Source of the DNA: Melioribacter roseus
GTDB lineage: Bacteria > Bacteroidota > Ignavibacteria > Ignavibacteriales > Melioribacteraceae
Length of the DNA: 64,000 nucleotides
Assembly (NCBI GenBank): GCA_020722005.1
Contig: DYLP01000001.1
Span: forward strand, 1-64,000
Reading direction: 5' to 3'
Under the pieces are notes generated by a model that saw only the letters and a program-made list of their open reading frames with translations, ran no database searches and had not been told where the DNA came from. Shown piece by piece: positions 28,232 to 36,828 of the stretch. The first letter of the stretch is position 1, and each line of letters begins with the position of its first letter. The translations under genes and the position numbers were made by a program.

Positions 28232-28284
28232 GGATTAGGGACTAGGGATTAGGGATCAGGGATCGGGGAATAGGGATTAGAGAA
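28231..28284. repeat. Telomere-like degenerate heptamer repeat (GGGATTA)n
   Basis: About seven units of GGGATTA, GGGACTA, GGGATCA and similar, period 7 for the first five (G-runs at 28231, 28238, 28245, 28252 and 28259) and then slightly irregular. Six or more runs of at least three G on the plus strand separated by 4 nt could form a G-quadruplex in the 3' end of the mRNA or in DNA. Confidence 0.85.
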
Positions 28285-28319
28285 TGGTTGAAGGGATGTC
28301 GAATATTAAGTTTAATGAG

Positions 28320-28350
28320 AGGAGCCTCAGCAAGGTTATGAGAGGCTCCT
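28320..28350. terminator. Hairpin between convergent genes
   Basis: Nine-pair stem aggagcctc/gaggctcct with a 13-nt loop. The T content after it is poor on both strands, so it is a plausible but weak bidirectional terminator. Confidence 0.5.
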
Positions 28351-28356
28351 TCATTA

Positions 28357-29511
28357 CTATATAATTTCATACACCGGAGTATCTACTTTGTCGCTTTTCT
28401 TGAGCTTTTTAGGCTTAGGAAGTTTAGACTTACCGTTATCGGATGTTTCCACTTTAATTTTGGTTTCGTCATTCTTTGCTTCTCGATAGACAAAAATTTT
28501 ATTTTGATAATTTCGCATTACAATTTTTTCTTCGTCGCGGTGTAGAATATAATCCGGTAAAACGGGAATTTTTCCTCCGCCTCCCGGAGCATCGATAACA
28601 AAATGAGGAATTGCCAGACCGCTAATATTTCCGCGCAATGCAAACATTATTTCTAGACCTTTATCGAGTGAAGTTCTGAAATGATTTGCACCACGGGTTT
28701 CATCAGCCATAAAAAGGTAATAAGGACGTACTCTTATCTTTAGCAATTTGAGGAATAACTCTTTCAGCACTTCTGGATCATCATTTACGCCTTTCATTAA
28801 GACCGCCTGATTGTTTACCGGGAATCCTGCGTCAACCAGCATCTGGCACGCTTTTGTGCTCTCGGGAGTAATTTCCCACGGATGATTGAAATGCGTATTT
28901 ATATATATCGGGTGATATTTCTTCAACATTTCTACAAGTCTTGGCGTGATTCTGTGCGGCAGAACGCACGGCATTTTTGTGCCTATACGAATTATTTCAA
29001 TATGAGGAATCTGGCGTATTCTTTTAATTATTTTTTCGAGCATCGTGTCGGTTAGCATTAGCGGGTCGCCGCCGGACATGATTACGTCCCGAACTTCAGT
29101 ATGCTCTTCTAAATATTTGAACGCCGATTCCAATTGCCGCATCGAAATTTTATCTGAGTTGCCTACTTTCCTTTTTCTTGTGCAAAACCGGCAGTACATC
29201 CCGCATTGGCTTGTAGTTAAGAACAGCACCCTGTCGGGATATCGATGAGTAATATTTGGTACGGGACTCATAGCATCTTCCTGAAGCGGGTCTTCGTAGC
29301 CTTCAAGATCCTCAAGTTCTTTAACATCTGGGACGCACTGAAGCCAGATGGGGTCGCCTGGATATCGGATTAAACTGAGGTAATAAGGATTGATGCGCGC
29401 TTGAAAGAATTCGTCGAGTTCCTCTGCCACTTTTCTGTCGAGTTTGAATTTTTCAACGAGTTGATCTACTGTGTGTATACTATCTCTAATCATTTGTTGC
29501 CAGAGTTCCAT
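28357..29511 (-). CDS. kamA: Lysine 2,3-aminomutase (KamA family, radical SAM/PLP)
   Basis: Interconverts L-lysine and beta-lysine. The radical SAM motif is CGMYCRFC (C103, C107, C110), followed by VRDVIMSGGDPLML. The PLP lysine lies in the C-terminal APGGGGKIPVLP motif. Acidic residues for lysine binding in LFMADETRGANHFRT are typical. At 384 aa it is somewhat shorter than clostridial and Bacillus enzymes and ends in a Lys-rich tail. It is the last gene of a four-gene operon with a GNAT acetyltransferase and two ATP-grasp ligases; kamA next to a GNAT recalls ablA-ablB for N-epsilon-acetyl-beta-lysine synthesis. Confidence 0.92.
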   Translation of the reverse strand: MELWQQMIRDSIHTVDQLVEKFKLDRKVAEELDEFFQARINPYYLSLIRYPGDPIWLQCVPDVKELEDLEGYEDPLQEDAMSPVPNITHRYPDRVLFLTTSQCGMYCRFCTRKRKVGNSDKISMRQLESAFKYLEEHTEVRDVIMSGGDPLMLTDTMLEKIIKRIRQIPHIEIIRIGTKMPCVLPHRITPRLVEMLKKYHPIYINTHFNHPWEITPESTKACQMLVDAGFPVNNQAVLMKGVNDDPEVLKELFLKLLKIRVRPYYLFMADETRGANHFRTSLDKGLEIMFALRGNISGLAIPHFVIDAPGGGGKIPVLPDYILHRDEEKIVMRNYQNKIFVYREAKNDETKIKVETSDNGKSKLPKPKKLKKSDKVDTPVYEII

Positions 29512-29528
29512 TTTGGTGCCCTTTATAT

Positions 29529-30002
29529 TTATTTTTTTATATACTTTCCGAAGACAATAAGATTATCGTTTAGTTTGTAAAAATCTTTTATTTCGGCAAC
29601 AATCGAATAATTATTTCTGAAATAAAAATTCCGCGTTTCGTTATAGTTTTCTTGCGAAGAAGTCTCTGCAAGTACCCACCTGCCATTGCTTTTAATTGCA
29701 AAATTTTCGGCGTGGTCAAGCAATTTTTTCCCGATCCCTTTATTTTGAAATTTCTTATCTACTACTATCCAGTAAAGGTCGAAAACTCCATCGGTCAATG
29801 GCCTGCGTCCGATGCAATAATAACCTGCAATTCTTGAACCTCTCAAATAAACGAAAACATTGTAACTATCAACATTATCTTTTTCTAAGGCTTCTTCTAT
29901 TAATTCAACGGCAACCTTTTTCTCCTCCTGGCTGAAATTGTCAACGCCGTCGATAATTTCAAACAATCGTTGCCTGTCGTCAGACTGCAGCTTGCGTATC
30001 AT
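29529..30002 (-). CDS. GNAT-family N-acetyltransferase
   Basis: A 157-residue GNAT domain with the acetyl-CoA-binding motif VVDKKFQNKGIGKKLLDHAE and the following FYFRNNYSIV. In the KamA operon it is a candidate beta-lysine acetyltransferase (AblB-like), but AblB is usually longer, so this is inference. The frame opens 21 bases earlier; the ATG at 30002 has AGAGGA 6 nt ahead. It overlaps the 3' end of the preceding ligase gene by 23 bp, so translation is coupled. Confidence 0.85.
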   Translation of the reverse strand: MIRKLQSDDRQRLFEIIDGVDNFSQEEKKVAVELIEEALEKDNVDSYNVFVYLRGSRIAGYYCIGRRPLTDGVFDLYWIVVDKKFQNKGIGKKLLDHAENFAIKSNGRWVLAETSSQENYNETRNFYFRNNYSIVAEIKDFYKLNDNLIVFGKYIKK

Positions 30003-31038
30003 ATTTAATCCTCTTTTCTGCAAATTCAGCTATAGTAAGTATAACATCTTCAAAACTTAAGCCAGCTGCATTCGCCGATCTTATAAATCCTGCATCGGGC
30101 GAGATATCGGGGTTGGGATTGACTTCGATTACATAGGGCACGTTTCTTTTACTCAGTCGAATGTCAACCCTTGCATAGTCTCTGCAATCCAATGCAATGT
30201 ATGCAGCTTCTGCAATACTTTTTATTTTTTCTTCTACCTCCTTTGGTAGCTTAGCCGGGCATTCGGGCACCGTGTCGTTATAATAGATACTCTCGGGCGA
30301 CCATTTAGCTTCGTAAGTTATAATCTTCGGTAAGTTATCAGGCAGGCTGTCGAATTTAATTTCAGACAATGGTAGTATTCTTGAATCGAGAATTGCAACG
30401 TTAATTTCTCTTCCCTCGATATATTCTTCTATTAAAATTTCTTGTTTGTATGTTTTGAAAAGATATTCCAATTGATTATTAAGTTCAGTAAAATTTTTTA
30501 CAACCGAATTCTCCGAAATCCCAATGCTGGCATCTTCTCTGGCAAGTTTTGTTATAACAGGAAATTTCAATGAAAAATTTTCTTTTTCTGGGTAAGCATT
30601 CAATTCAGTGATGATAAATTTGGGAGTTCGAATACCATATGATAATAAAATTTGCTTCGTTCTGCTTTTGTTCAAACAATTGCCGAGACAAAGTGGTGTG
30701 TTTCCTGTATATGAAATTTCCAAAAGGTCATACAGTCCGGCAATGTAACTTTCAAAATTTGCATTCCCTTCGACCGACTCTACAAGGTTGAATATAACGT
30801 CAGGGGAGATTGTTTTTAATTTGTCGATAAATTTTCTTATGTCTTTATTGACCGAAAGTACTTCTACAGAAGAATATTTTTTGCTTAATATGGAGCGAAT
30901 GTTTTCAATCTGTTCGACAACGTTTTTTTCGGAGTAATCTATGTAGTTAGTAATTTCAAAAGAGTGTTTGCCTGTATAATTTTCGTAGTAACGAGCCGGT
31001 TCGTTAAAACAAATCAATATCTTTTTATCACTCTTCAT
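29980..31038 (-). CDS. ATP-grasp ligase, D-Ala-D-Ala ligase-like (second)
   Basis: A 352-residue ATP-grasp protein related to Ddl (COG1181). The N-terminal domain has PDVIFNLVESVEGNANFESYIAGL; the ATP-grasp core has KLAREDASIGIS and ILIEEYIEGREINVAIL, and the magnesium site ARVDIRLS...YVIEVNPNPDISPDAGF. Such enzymes join an amino or amino acid substrate to an acyl-phosphate. It overlaps the upstream ligase by ATGA (4 bp) and the GNAT gene by 23 bp. It differs from true Ddl in sequence and context, so the D-Ala ligase name should not be taken literally. Confidence 0.87.
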   Translation of the reverse strand: MKSDKKILICFNEPARYYENYTGKHSFEITNYIDYSEKNVVEQIENIRSILSKKYSSVEVLSVNKDIRKFIDKLKTISPDVIFNLVESVEGNANFESYIAGLYDLLEISYTGNTPLCLGNCLNKSRTKQILLSYGIRTPKFIITELNAYPEKENFSLKFPVITKLAREDASIGISENSVVKNFTELNNQLEYLFKTYKQEILIEEYIEGREINVAILDSRILPLSEIKFDSLPDNLPKIITYEAKWSPESIYYNDTVPECPAKLPKEVEEKIKSIAEAAYIALDCRDYARVDIRLSKRNVPYVIEVNPNPDISPDAGFIRSANAAGLSFEDVILTIAEFAEKRIKYDTQAAV

Positions 31039-32111
31039 AAAAGATTGTACCTTTTTGCAGCGTGGTAAAGTACTTTATTGAGCATTTCGCTGTAAGATAG
31101 CCCTGCTGCTCGTGCAGCTTTGGGAAAACAGGAATTATCTTCTGGATTTGGTAAAACTCCAGGTAAAGGATTAACCTCTATAACATTAGGGATATCGTTA
31201 ATATCGAGACGGATGTCGATTCTAGCCCAGTCACGGCATCTTAAAATTTTATATGTAGAGAGTGCTGTTTTTTCAATCTGACTTTTAAGGTTATCGTCCA
31301 AATGAGCAGGGCAGTTGAAAATATTCAGCGGATTATCTGGCGTATCTACAATCCACTTTGCTTCGTATGAATAAATTGGGTAAAGATTTTCAGGCAAGGA
31401 ACTGTAGTTAATTTCTACAATAGGTAAAACTTCGATGTCGTTGTCGTTACCCATTATTGCAACAGTAAATTCACGTCCGGGAAGAAACTCTTCGATCAAT
31501 AAAGGCTGTTTATATATATCGAGCATTTCAGATAATCTTGTATGTAGTTCTTCGGTATTATTTACAAGGGATGAATTAAAAATTCCTTTACTTGAACCTT
31601 CTGCAACTGGTTTTATAATTACTGGGAACGTAAGTGAAAAGTTTATAATATCATCAATAGATTCTACAGTCACGAATTTAGCGTTAGGAATTCCGTAATA
31701 AGAAAGAATTTCTTTAGTTCTGGATTTGTCCAGACATGTAGTAAGCGTTAGGGGATCGGAGCCGGTATAAGGTATGCCGAGCATATCGAGCATTGCAGGA
31801 ATTTGTGCTTCGCGGCTTATGCCATTAAAACCTTCCGCTACATTAAAAACAATATCGGGTTTGAGAGCCCTGAATTTTTCATAAGCTTCTTCATTTGCTT
31901 CGATTAAATGTACTTCGTGAAATAGTTCGAGTGCTTCTTTTATAGCATTTATCGTTTCGATAGTATCCCACTCAGCATATGTATCGTTCATAGTTAAGGT
32001 GTTGTTGCTTTGAAAAGAGAGAGATATGCCTTCGGAAGTACTATCGACATCCGGTTTTATATTATATGCTAATGCTAATCTCAGTCTTCTATTTAGTAAA
32101 GAAGAACTAAT
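31035..32111 (-). CDS. ATP-grasp ligase, D-Ala-D-Ala ligase-like (first), unusual start
   Basis: Paralogue of the next gene, with ALKPDIVFNVAEGFNG, IIKPVAEGSSKGIFNS, LLIEEFLPGREFTVAIMG and ARIDIRLDI...NVIEVNPLPG. The first ATG (31991) has no SD and cuts off the N-terminal strand. In frame upstream the sequence LRLALAYNIKPDVDSTSEG reads like the true beta-strand start, and the frame is open back to a TAA just before 32117 without ATG, GTG or TTG. ATT at 32111 has AAGGA exactly 6 nt ahead; CTG at 32084 is an alternative. I annotate from ATT. It heads the kamA operon. Confidence 0.72.
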   Translation of the reverse strand: MSSSLLNRRLRLALAYNIKPDVDSTSEGISLSFQSNNTLTMNDTYAEWDTIETINAIKEALELFHEVHLIEANEEAYEKFRALKPDIVFNVAEGFNGISREAQIPAMLDMLGIPYTGSDPLTLTTCLDKSRTKEILSYYGIPNAKFVTVESIDDIINFSLTFPVIIKPVAEGSSKGIFNSSLVNNTEELHTRLSEMLDIYKQPLLIEEFLPGREFTVAIMGNDNDIEVLPIVEINYSSLPENLYPIYSYEAKWIVDTPDNPLNIFNCPAHLDDNLKSQIEKTALSTYKILRCRDWARIDIRLDINDIPNVIEVNPLPGVLPNPEDNSCFPKAARAAGLSYSEMLNKVLYHAAKRYNLL

Positions 32112-32183
32112 AGGAAATCCTTATTATTTTTTTGTTACCAATATACATATTTAAAAATTTTTTGCAAGAACAATAAAAAATAA

Positions 32184-34355
32184 TTAACCAATTTTTGATA
32201 ATAAAATGTGTCTTGAATAAGTTTCTCTTAATACTTCTTTGATGTTAATGTGTTCTTGTTGTTTTAAAAGAGGATCAACATTAATTATGTTGAATGCGGC
32301 AGTGCGTGCAGAGTAAAGAATATCAACGTCTTCGGCTATATCTGAGTATTTAAATTCAGGCAATCCACTTTGCTTTGTACCGAACAGATCGCCAGGTCCT
32401 CTTAATTTTAAATCTATTTCAGATAACTCGAATCCGTTGTTATATTTTGTCATGGCATTTAAGCGTATCAATGTTTTGTATTTTTCTATTTGTTTTGGTG
32501 AAAGGTAATCAAAGTTAAAGTTGAATTGGTCAATCTTAACAGCAAATTCATCCTTTGTAATTAATATACAATATGCTTGTTTGTCGCTGCGTCCCACTCT
32601 CCCTCTTAATTGATGCAACTGCGAAAGCCCGAATCTGTAGGCGTCGTGAATAACAATAATGTTTGCATCAGGTATATCGATGCCGACTTCGATTACTGTT
32701 GTCGATACCAGTACATCAAATTCTTTGCGAGCAAAGCTCATCATCACTTCTTCTTTTTCCTGCCATTTCATTCTGCCGTGTATCAAAGCTACTCTCAAAT
32801 CACTCAAATGTTCTTTCTTAAGAAGTTCGTATTGCGCAATTGCGGCTTTAAGATCGAGCTTTTCGGAATCTTCGATGAGCGGATAAACAAGAAAAGTTTG
32901 ATAGCCTTCTTTGACTTTTTGTTTTATGAAATGATAGATGTCCTTTAATTTACTTTCTCCTCGCAGAACAGTTTTAATTGGTTTCCTATTAGCAGGCATT
33001 TCGTCGATAACTGAAACGTCGAGGTCGCCATAAAGTGTCATCGAAAGAGTCCGGGGAATTGGAGTTGCAGTCATAATCAGTATATCGGGATTCAATCCTT
33101 TGTTAATTAATTGAGAACGTTGTAATACCCCAAAACGGTGCTGTTCATCGATTACTACTAAACCGAGTTTATTGAATTCTACGTTGCCTTCAATCAGGGC
33201 GTGAGTACCTATAATAATTTTTGCCTTTCCCGATTTAATTTCTTCGAGAAACATTTCCCGTTCTTTTTTCTTTTGTCCTCCAATTAGCAAAGCCACTTCA
33301 ATGCCAAGTGGTTTAAGGAGTTCAGATATTTTTTTATAATGTTGGTCGGCGAGGATTTCGGTGGGAGCCATCAAAGCCGACTGGTAATTGCAGCCAACAG
33401 CAATCAACATGGCAATTAAAGCCACTACTGTTTTACCACTACCGACATCGCCTTGCAGTAACCGATTCATCGGTTGGTCACTTTCGAGGTCGATACGTAT
33501 TTCGTGCAATGCTTTCAACTGCGAACGAGTTAATTCAAAGGGAAGTAACCTTAAAAAGCTTTTAATTAAATCCACATTAGTTTTGTATATGTTTGTTTTG
33601 GCTTGACTTTTTAGTCGTTGTTTTCTTAGTGCGACGAGTATCTCAAAATAAAATAATTCTTCGAATTTGAATCTGTAACGGGCACGTTCAAGAATATCAA
33701 TAGATTCGGGGAAATGAATATTTTTTAGAGCGATGTTAAGTGGCAGTAGCTTGTGCTCTCTGATAATTTTTTCAGGTAGGGTTTCATTTATCGAATCGGC
33801 AAATTCAGTAACGGCCTGTGAAACTATTCTGCGCAGCCCAAGGTCGCCTAGATTAATCGTTCGAAGTTCTTTCGGAATCCTGTAAAAGGGAATAATCTTA
33901 CCCGTGTTTAAAAAATCGTTCGACTCTTTGTCGCTTATTCTGTCAAAATCTGGATGTACAAATTGAAGATGTCCGTATTTCGTAATTATGGGTTTAGCGG
34001 AGATTGCAAAATAATAGCCGGTATTGAAAACGTCTTTAAAATAATTAATGCCCTGAAACCAAACGCATTCGAAAGAGCCGGTGTTATCGCTAAAGAATAC
34101 TTTCAACAATTGCTTCTTGCCGTATCGTATTATTTCCTTATCTATAACTCTGCCGATAATGGTTACTTCGCCTTCATAACCATTTCTAAGATATTGAACA
34201 ACCTTAATACTGGAAAGGATGGTTGAACGGTCTAAATGTTTTGAAGGGAAATAAAAGAGTAAATCTTTAATTTTTTCTATGCCGATTTTAGAAAAAGCCC
34301 TGGCTCGTTTGGGACCAACAGATTTGAGATACTGAATAGATGCATTTAAGTCCAT
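32184..34355 (-). CDS. recG: ATP-dependent DNA helicase RecG
   Basis: Branch-migrating helicase for stalled forks and Holliday junctions. The wedge/OB domain occupies about 1-240 (KSVGPKRARAFSKIGI), Walker A GDVGSGKT is near residue 305, motif II is DEQHRFG, motif III ATPIPRTL and motif VI QLRGRVGRSD. The 723-residue length is normal. It precedes the kamA operon by 72 bp and may be read into it. Confidence 0.96.
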   Translation of the reverse strand: MDLNASIQYLKSVGPKRARAFSKIGIEKIKDLLFYFPSKHLDRSTILSSIKVVQYLRNGYEGEVTIIGRVIDKEIIRYGKKQLLKVFFSDNTGSFECVWFQGINYFKDVFNTGYYFAISAKPIITKYGHLQFVHPDFDRISDKESNDFLNTGKIIPFYRIPKELRTINLGDLGLRRIVSQAVTEFADSINETLPEKIIREHKLLPLNIALKNIHFPESIDILERARYRFKFEELFYFEILVALRKQRLKSQAKTNIYKTNVDLIKSFLRLLPFELTRSQLKALHEIRIDLESDQPMNRLLQGDVGSGKTVVALIAMLIAVGCNYQSALMAPTEILADQHYKKISELLKPLGIEVALLIGGQKKKEREMFLEEIKSGKAKIIIGTHALIEGNVEFNKLGLVVIDEQHRFGVLQRSQLINKGLNPDILIMTATPIPRTLSMTLYGDLDVSVIDEMPANRKPIKTVLRGESKLKDIYHFIKQKVKEGYQTFLVYPLIEDSEKLDLKAAIAQYELLKKEHLSDLRVALIHGRMKWQEKEEVMMSFARKEFDVLVSTTVIEVGIDIPDANIIVIHDAYRFGLSQLHQLRGRVGRSDKQAYCILITKDEFAVKIDQFNFNFDYLSPKQIEKYKTLIRLNAMTKYNNGFELSEIDLKLRGPGDLFGTKQSGLPEFKYSDIAEDVDILYSARTAAFNIINVDPLLKQQEHINIKEVLRETYSRHILLSKIG

Positions 34356-34408
34356 CTGTTCAAAATTTTTAGACCAAGATAATAAAAAAGACAGAAAGAA
34401 ATGAATGG

Positions 34409-35410
34409 TTATTCTGTTTCTGGTTTCATATCCCGTGTCATTAATTCATAAGTGACTTTAACGGGGTCACGCTCTTCGAATAGAATTTTATAAACAGCTG
34501 AACAAATTGGAGTTTCAATTTTGTGTTCTTCGGATAACTTATGTACAGCTTTACTGGTTTCGACGCCTTCGGCAACCATTTTCATTGATTTGAGAATTTC
34601 TTTTAATTTTTTGCCTTTGCCAATTTGTTCCCCCACGTATCGATTACGGCTATGTCGACTCATGCACGTTACAATCAAATCACCCATGCCAGACAATCCG
34701 GAGAAAGTTTCGGGACGAGCTCCCAGCGCTAAACCGAGTCTCGATATTTCAGCAATGCCTCTCGTCATTATTGCGGCTTTTGTATTGTCTCCGAAATTTG
34801 CACCGTCGACAATACCGGCGCCGATTGCAATTACATTCTTTAAAGCTCCACCATATTCAACACCTAAAATATCGGTAGACGAGTAGACACGAAAATAAGA
34901 TGTAATAAAGGCAGCTTGAATTTCTTTGGCGGTCAATTCGTCACACGATGCTGCTACGACTGCAGTCGGTATTTTTCTGCTAACTTCTTCGGCGTGGCTC
35001 GGACCGGAGAGTACTCCTATCTGTGAAAGGGATATGTTTTTTAATTCATCCTGTATAATTTGAGAAACGGTCATCAGTGTATCGCGCTCAATTCCTTTTG
35101 AAACGCTTACAAAGGTTGTATTGGAAAAATCATTTTTCTTTATTTGAGAAAGGATGTTGCGAATATACTGCGTAGGGATTGCTATAACAATCATATGCCG
35201 TTGATGGCATGCTTCTTCTAGTGAATGTGTAATCTGAATTTCTTCTGGAATTTTAATACCGGGAAGATAAATCTTGTTTTCTCGTGTTCTGACTAATGTT
35301 TTGGCGTAGTCTTTTTTGTATTCCCAGAGAGTTACTTCGTGACCATTAAAATAAAGAAGGATTGCCAGGGTGGTGCCCCAACCACCGGCTCCTAATACTG
35401 AAATTCGCAT
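34409..35410 (-). CDS. gpsA: Glycerol-3-phosphate dehydrogenase [NAD(P)+]
   Basis: Reduces dihydroxyacetone phosphate to sn-glycerol 3-phosphate for phospholipid synthesis. The NAD(P) fold motif is GAGGWGTTLA (8-17); the substrate domain has EYGGALKNVIAIGAGI with the catalytic Lys and GLSGMGDLIVTCMSRHSRNR. 333 aa is standard. The start abuts the stop of plsY (1 bp apart), the next enzyme of the pathway. Confidence 0.97.
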   Translation of the reverse strand: MRISVLGAGGWGTTLAILLYFNGHEVTLWEYKKDYAKTLVRTRENKIYLPGIKIPEEIQITHSLEEACHQRHMIVIAIPTQYIRNILSQIKKNDFSNTTFVSVSKGIERDTLMTVSQIIQDELKNISLSQIGVLSGPSHAEEVSRKIPTAVVAASCDELTAKEIQAAFITSYFRVYSSTDILGVEYGGALKNVIAIGAGIVDGANFGDNTKAAIMTRGIAEISRLGLALGARPETFSGLSGMGDLIVTCMSRHSRNRYVGEQIGKGKKLKEILKSMKMVAEGVETSKAVHKLSEEHKIETPICSAVYKILFEERDPVKVTYELMTRDMKPETE

Positions 35411-36070
35411 TTATTTCTTTCCAAAAGAAATTTTATTTTCGTTTCCTTTAAGTAGTCGATCGATGTTCTTACGGTGTGTGTATATTACAAGTAACGCAAG
35501 TGCAATAGCAAACGGTAGTATTATGCCATAACTTGTTATATGTACGCCAAATAAATTTTCGCGTACAATTAAAATTATCGGAACCGATACTGCCGCGGTT
35601 AGAGAACCGAGCGAGATATAACGAGAGAAATAGACAACTACTAAAAAAATACCAAGCGCAAGCAGCATATCGACTGTAATAATGGTCAACAGAAAACCGA
35701 GCGCAGTTGCAATTCCTTTGCCACCTTTAAATCCGGCAAATACAGTCCATATGTGACCGATTACTGCTGCAACACCGCAAAGTATTTGTATCAGTGTGAA
35801 ATCATCGAAGGGAGTAATATTGTTAAATGGAAAGTTATCCAGATAGAGACGTGCCACAATAATAACTACAACGGCTCCTTTCAGTGCATCGAGCAATATG
35901 GTTAATACTCCCCATTCCCAACCAAGTACTCTAAAAACATTTGTACCGCCAGCGTTTCCGCTACCGTACTGCCGGATGTCTATTCCTTTTACAAGTTTGC
36001 TGATGATAATGCTTGTAGGAATAGAACCTACGAGATACGATAGAATTAAAACAAATAATAAATTAAGCAT
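35411..36070 (-). CDS. plsY: Acyl-phosphate glycerol-3-phosphate acyltransferase
   Basis: Integral membrane enzyme that acylates glycerol 3-phosphate using acyl-phosphate. It has five transmembrane segments and the three PlsY motifs: GSGNAGGTNVFRVLG, FAGFKGGKGIATALG and a C-terminal HRKNIDRLLKGNENKI. It lies directly before gpsA, so substrate production and use are encoded together. Confidence 0.96.
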   Translation of the reverse strand: MLNLLFVLILSYLVGSIPTSIIISKLVKGIDIRQYGSGNAGGTNVFRVLGWEWGVLTILLDALKGAVVVIIVARLYLDNFPFNNITPFDDFTLIQILCGVAAVIGHIWTVFAGFKGGKGIATALGFLLTIITVDMLLALGIFLVVVYFSRYISLGSLTAAVSVPIILIVRENLFGVHITSYGIILPFAIALALLVIYTHRKNIDRLLKGNENKISFGKK

Positions 36071-36127
36071 AACTACTTCTTTTTAATTTCTAACACAATT
36101 TTATACAATTTTATAACAAAATAAAAG

Positions 36128-36823
36128 CTATAAATGTTCAGAAGATTTAAGTAGAAGTTCAAAGAGTTTGAGATCATCTTCTGTCGTTATTTTGAAATTA
36201 AGTGACGATCCTTCTACAATTTTCACTTTGTTGCCGTTCCTGAAGAACAACATCGATTCATCGGTGCCGAGGAAATTATCATTAACTGCTTTTTCAAAAG
36301 CTTCTTTGAAAATTCGGTACCTGGCACCCTGAGGTGTCTGTGCATAATAATATTTTGACCTATCTACATAAGAATTAACAAAATCTTCACCTTCGATTAG
36401 AGTATCTTTTGCATTAATAGCGGTAACAAAGCAACCAAATATTTTTGCTGCTTCTACGGATGAAATTAAAATATTATCGGTTACAAGCGGCCTTACTGCA
36501 TCGTGTACTATGACTATGTCTTCCGCAGATGCATTGTCAATTGAATTCAAAGCATAATAAACCGAATATTGTCTTTCTGAGCCACCGGGAATTATATTTT
36601 TCAATTTGTCGAATGAGTATTTATCTCTTATTTCTTTCAATTGACTAATATAATCTTTATGTACAGCGACTATAATTTCATTTATTATCGATGATTTTTG
36701 GAATTTTTGAAGTGTGTACGCAATTATTTCTTTACCGTTGACACGGATAAATTGTTTTGGAACTGACGCCTTAAGTCTTCTGCCGGTTCCACCCGCTGGT
36801 ATAATTGCGATAACTTTTTCCAT
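36128..36823 (-). CDS. ispD: 2-C-methyl-D-erythritol 4-phosphate cytidylyltransferase
   Basis: Third step of the MEP isoprenoid pathway. The nucleotide-binding start IPAGGTGRRLKASVPKQFI, then IVHDAVRPLV and the C-terminal TTEDDLKLFE are family hallmarks. 231 aa is normal. It follows queA by 5 nt and probably shares its transcript. Confidence 0.95.
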   Translation of the reverse strand: MEKVIAIIPAGGTGRRLKASVPKQFIRVNGKEIIAYTLQKFQKSSIINEIIVAVHKDYISQLKEIRDKYSFDKLKNIIPGGSERQYSVYYALNSIDNASAEDIVIVHDAVRPLVTDNILISSVEAAKIFGCFVTAINAKDTLIEGEDFVNSYVDRSKYYYAQTPQGARYRIFKEAFEKAVNDNFLGTDESMLFFRNGNKVKIVEGSSLNFKITTEDDLKLFELLLKSSEHL

Positions 36824-36828
36824 AATTT

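Noticed and set aside
28231-28284. CRISPR array
   Set aside because: Units are 7 nt without spacers; no cas genes nearby.
29980-32111. True D-alanine-D-alanine ligases (ddl)
   Set aside because: Two divergent paralogues in tandem with kamA and a GNAT, without murein genes; overall motif resemblance is to the wider COG1181 ATP-grasp family.
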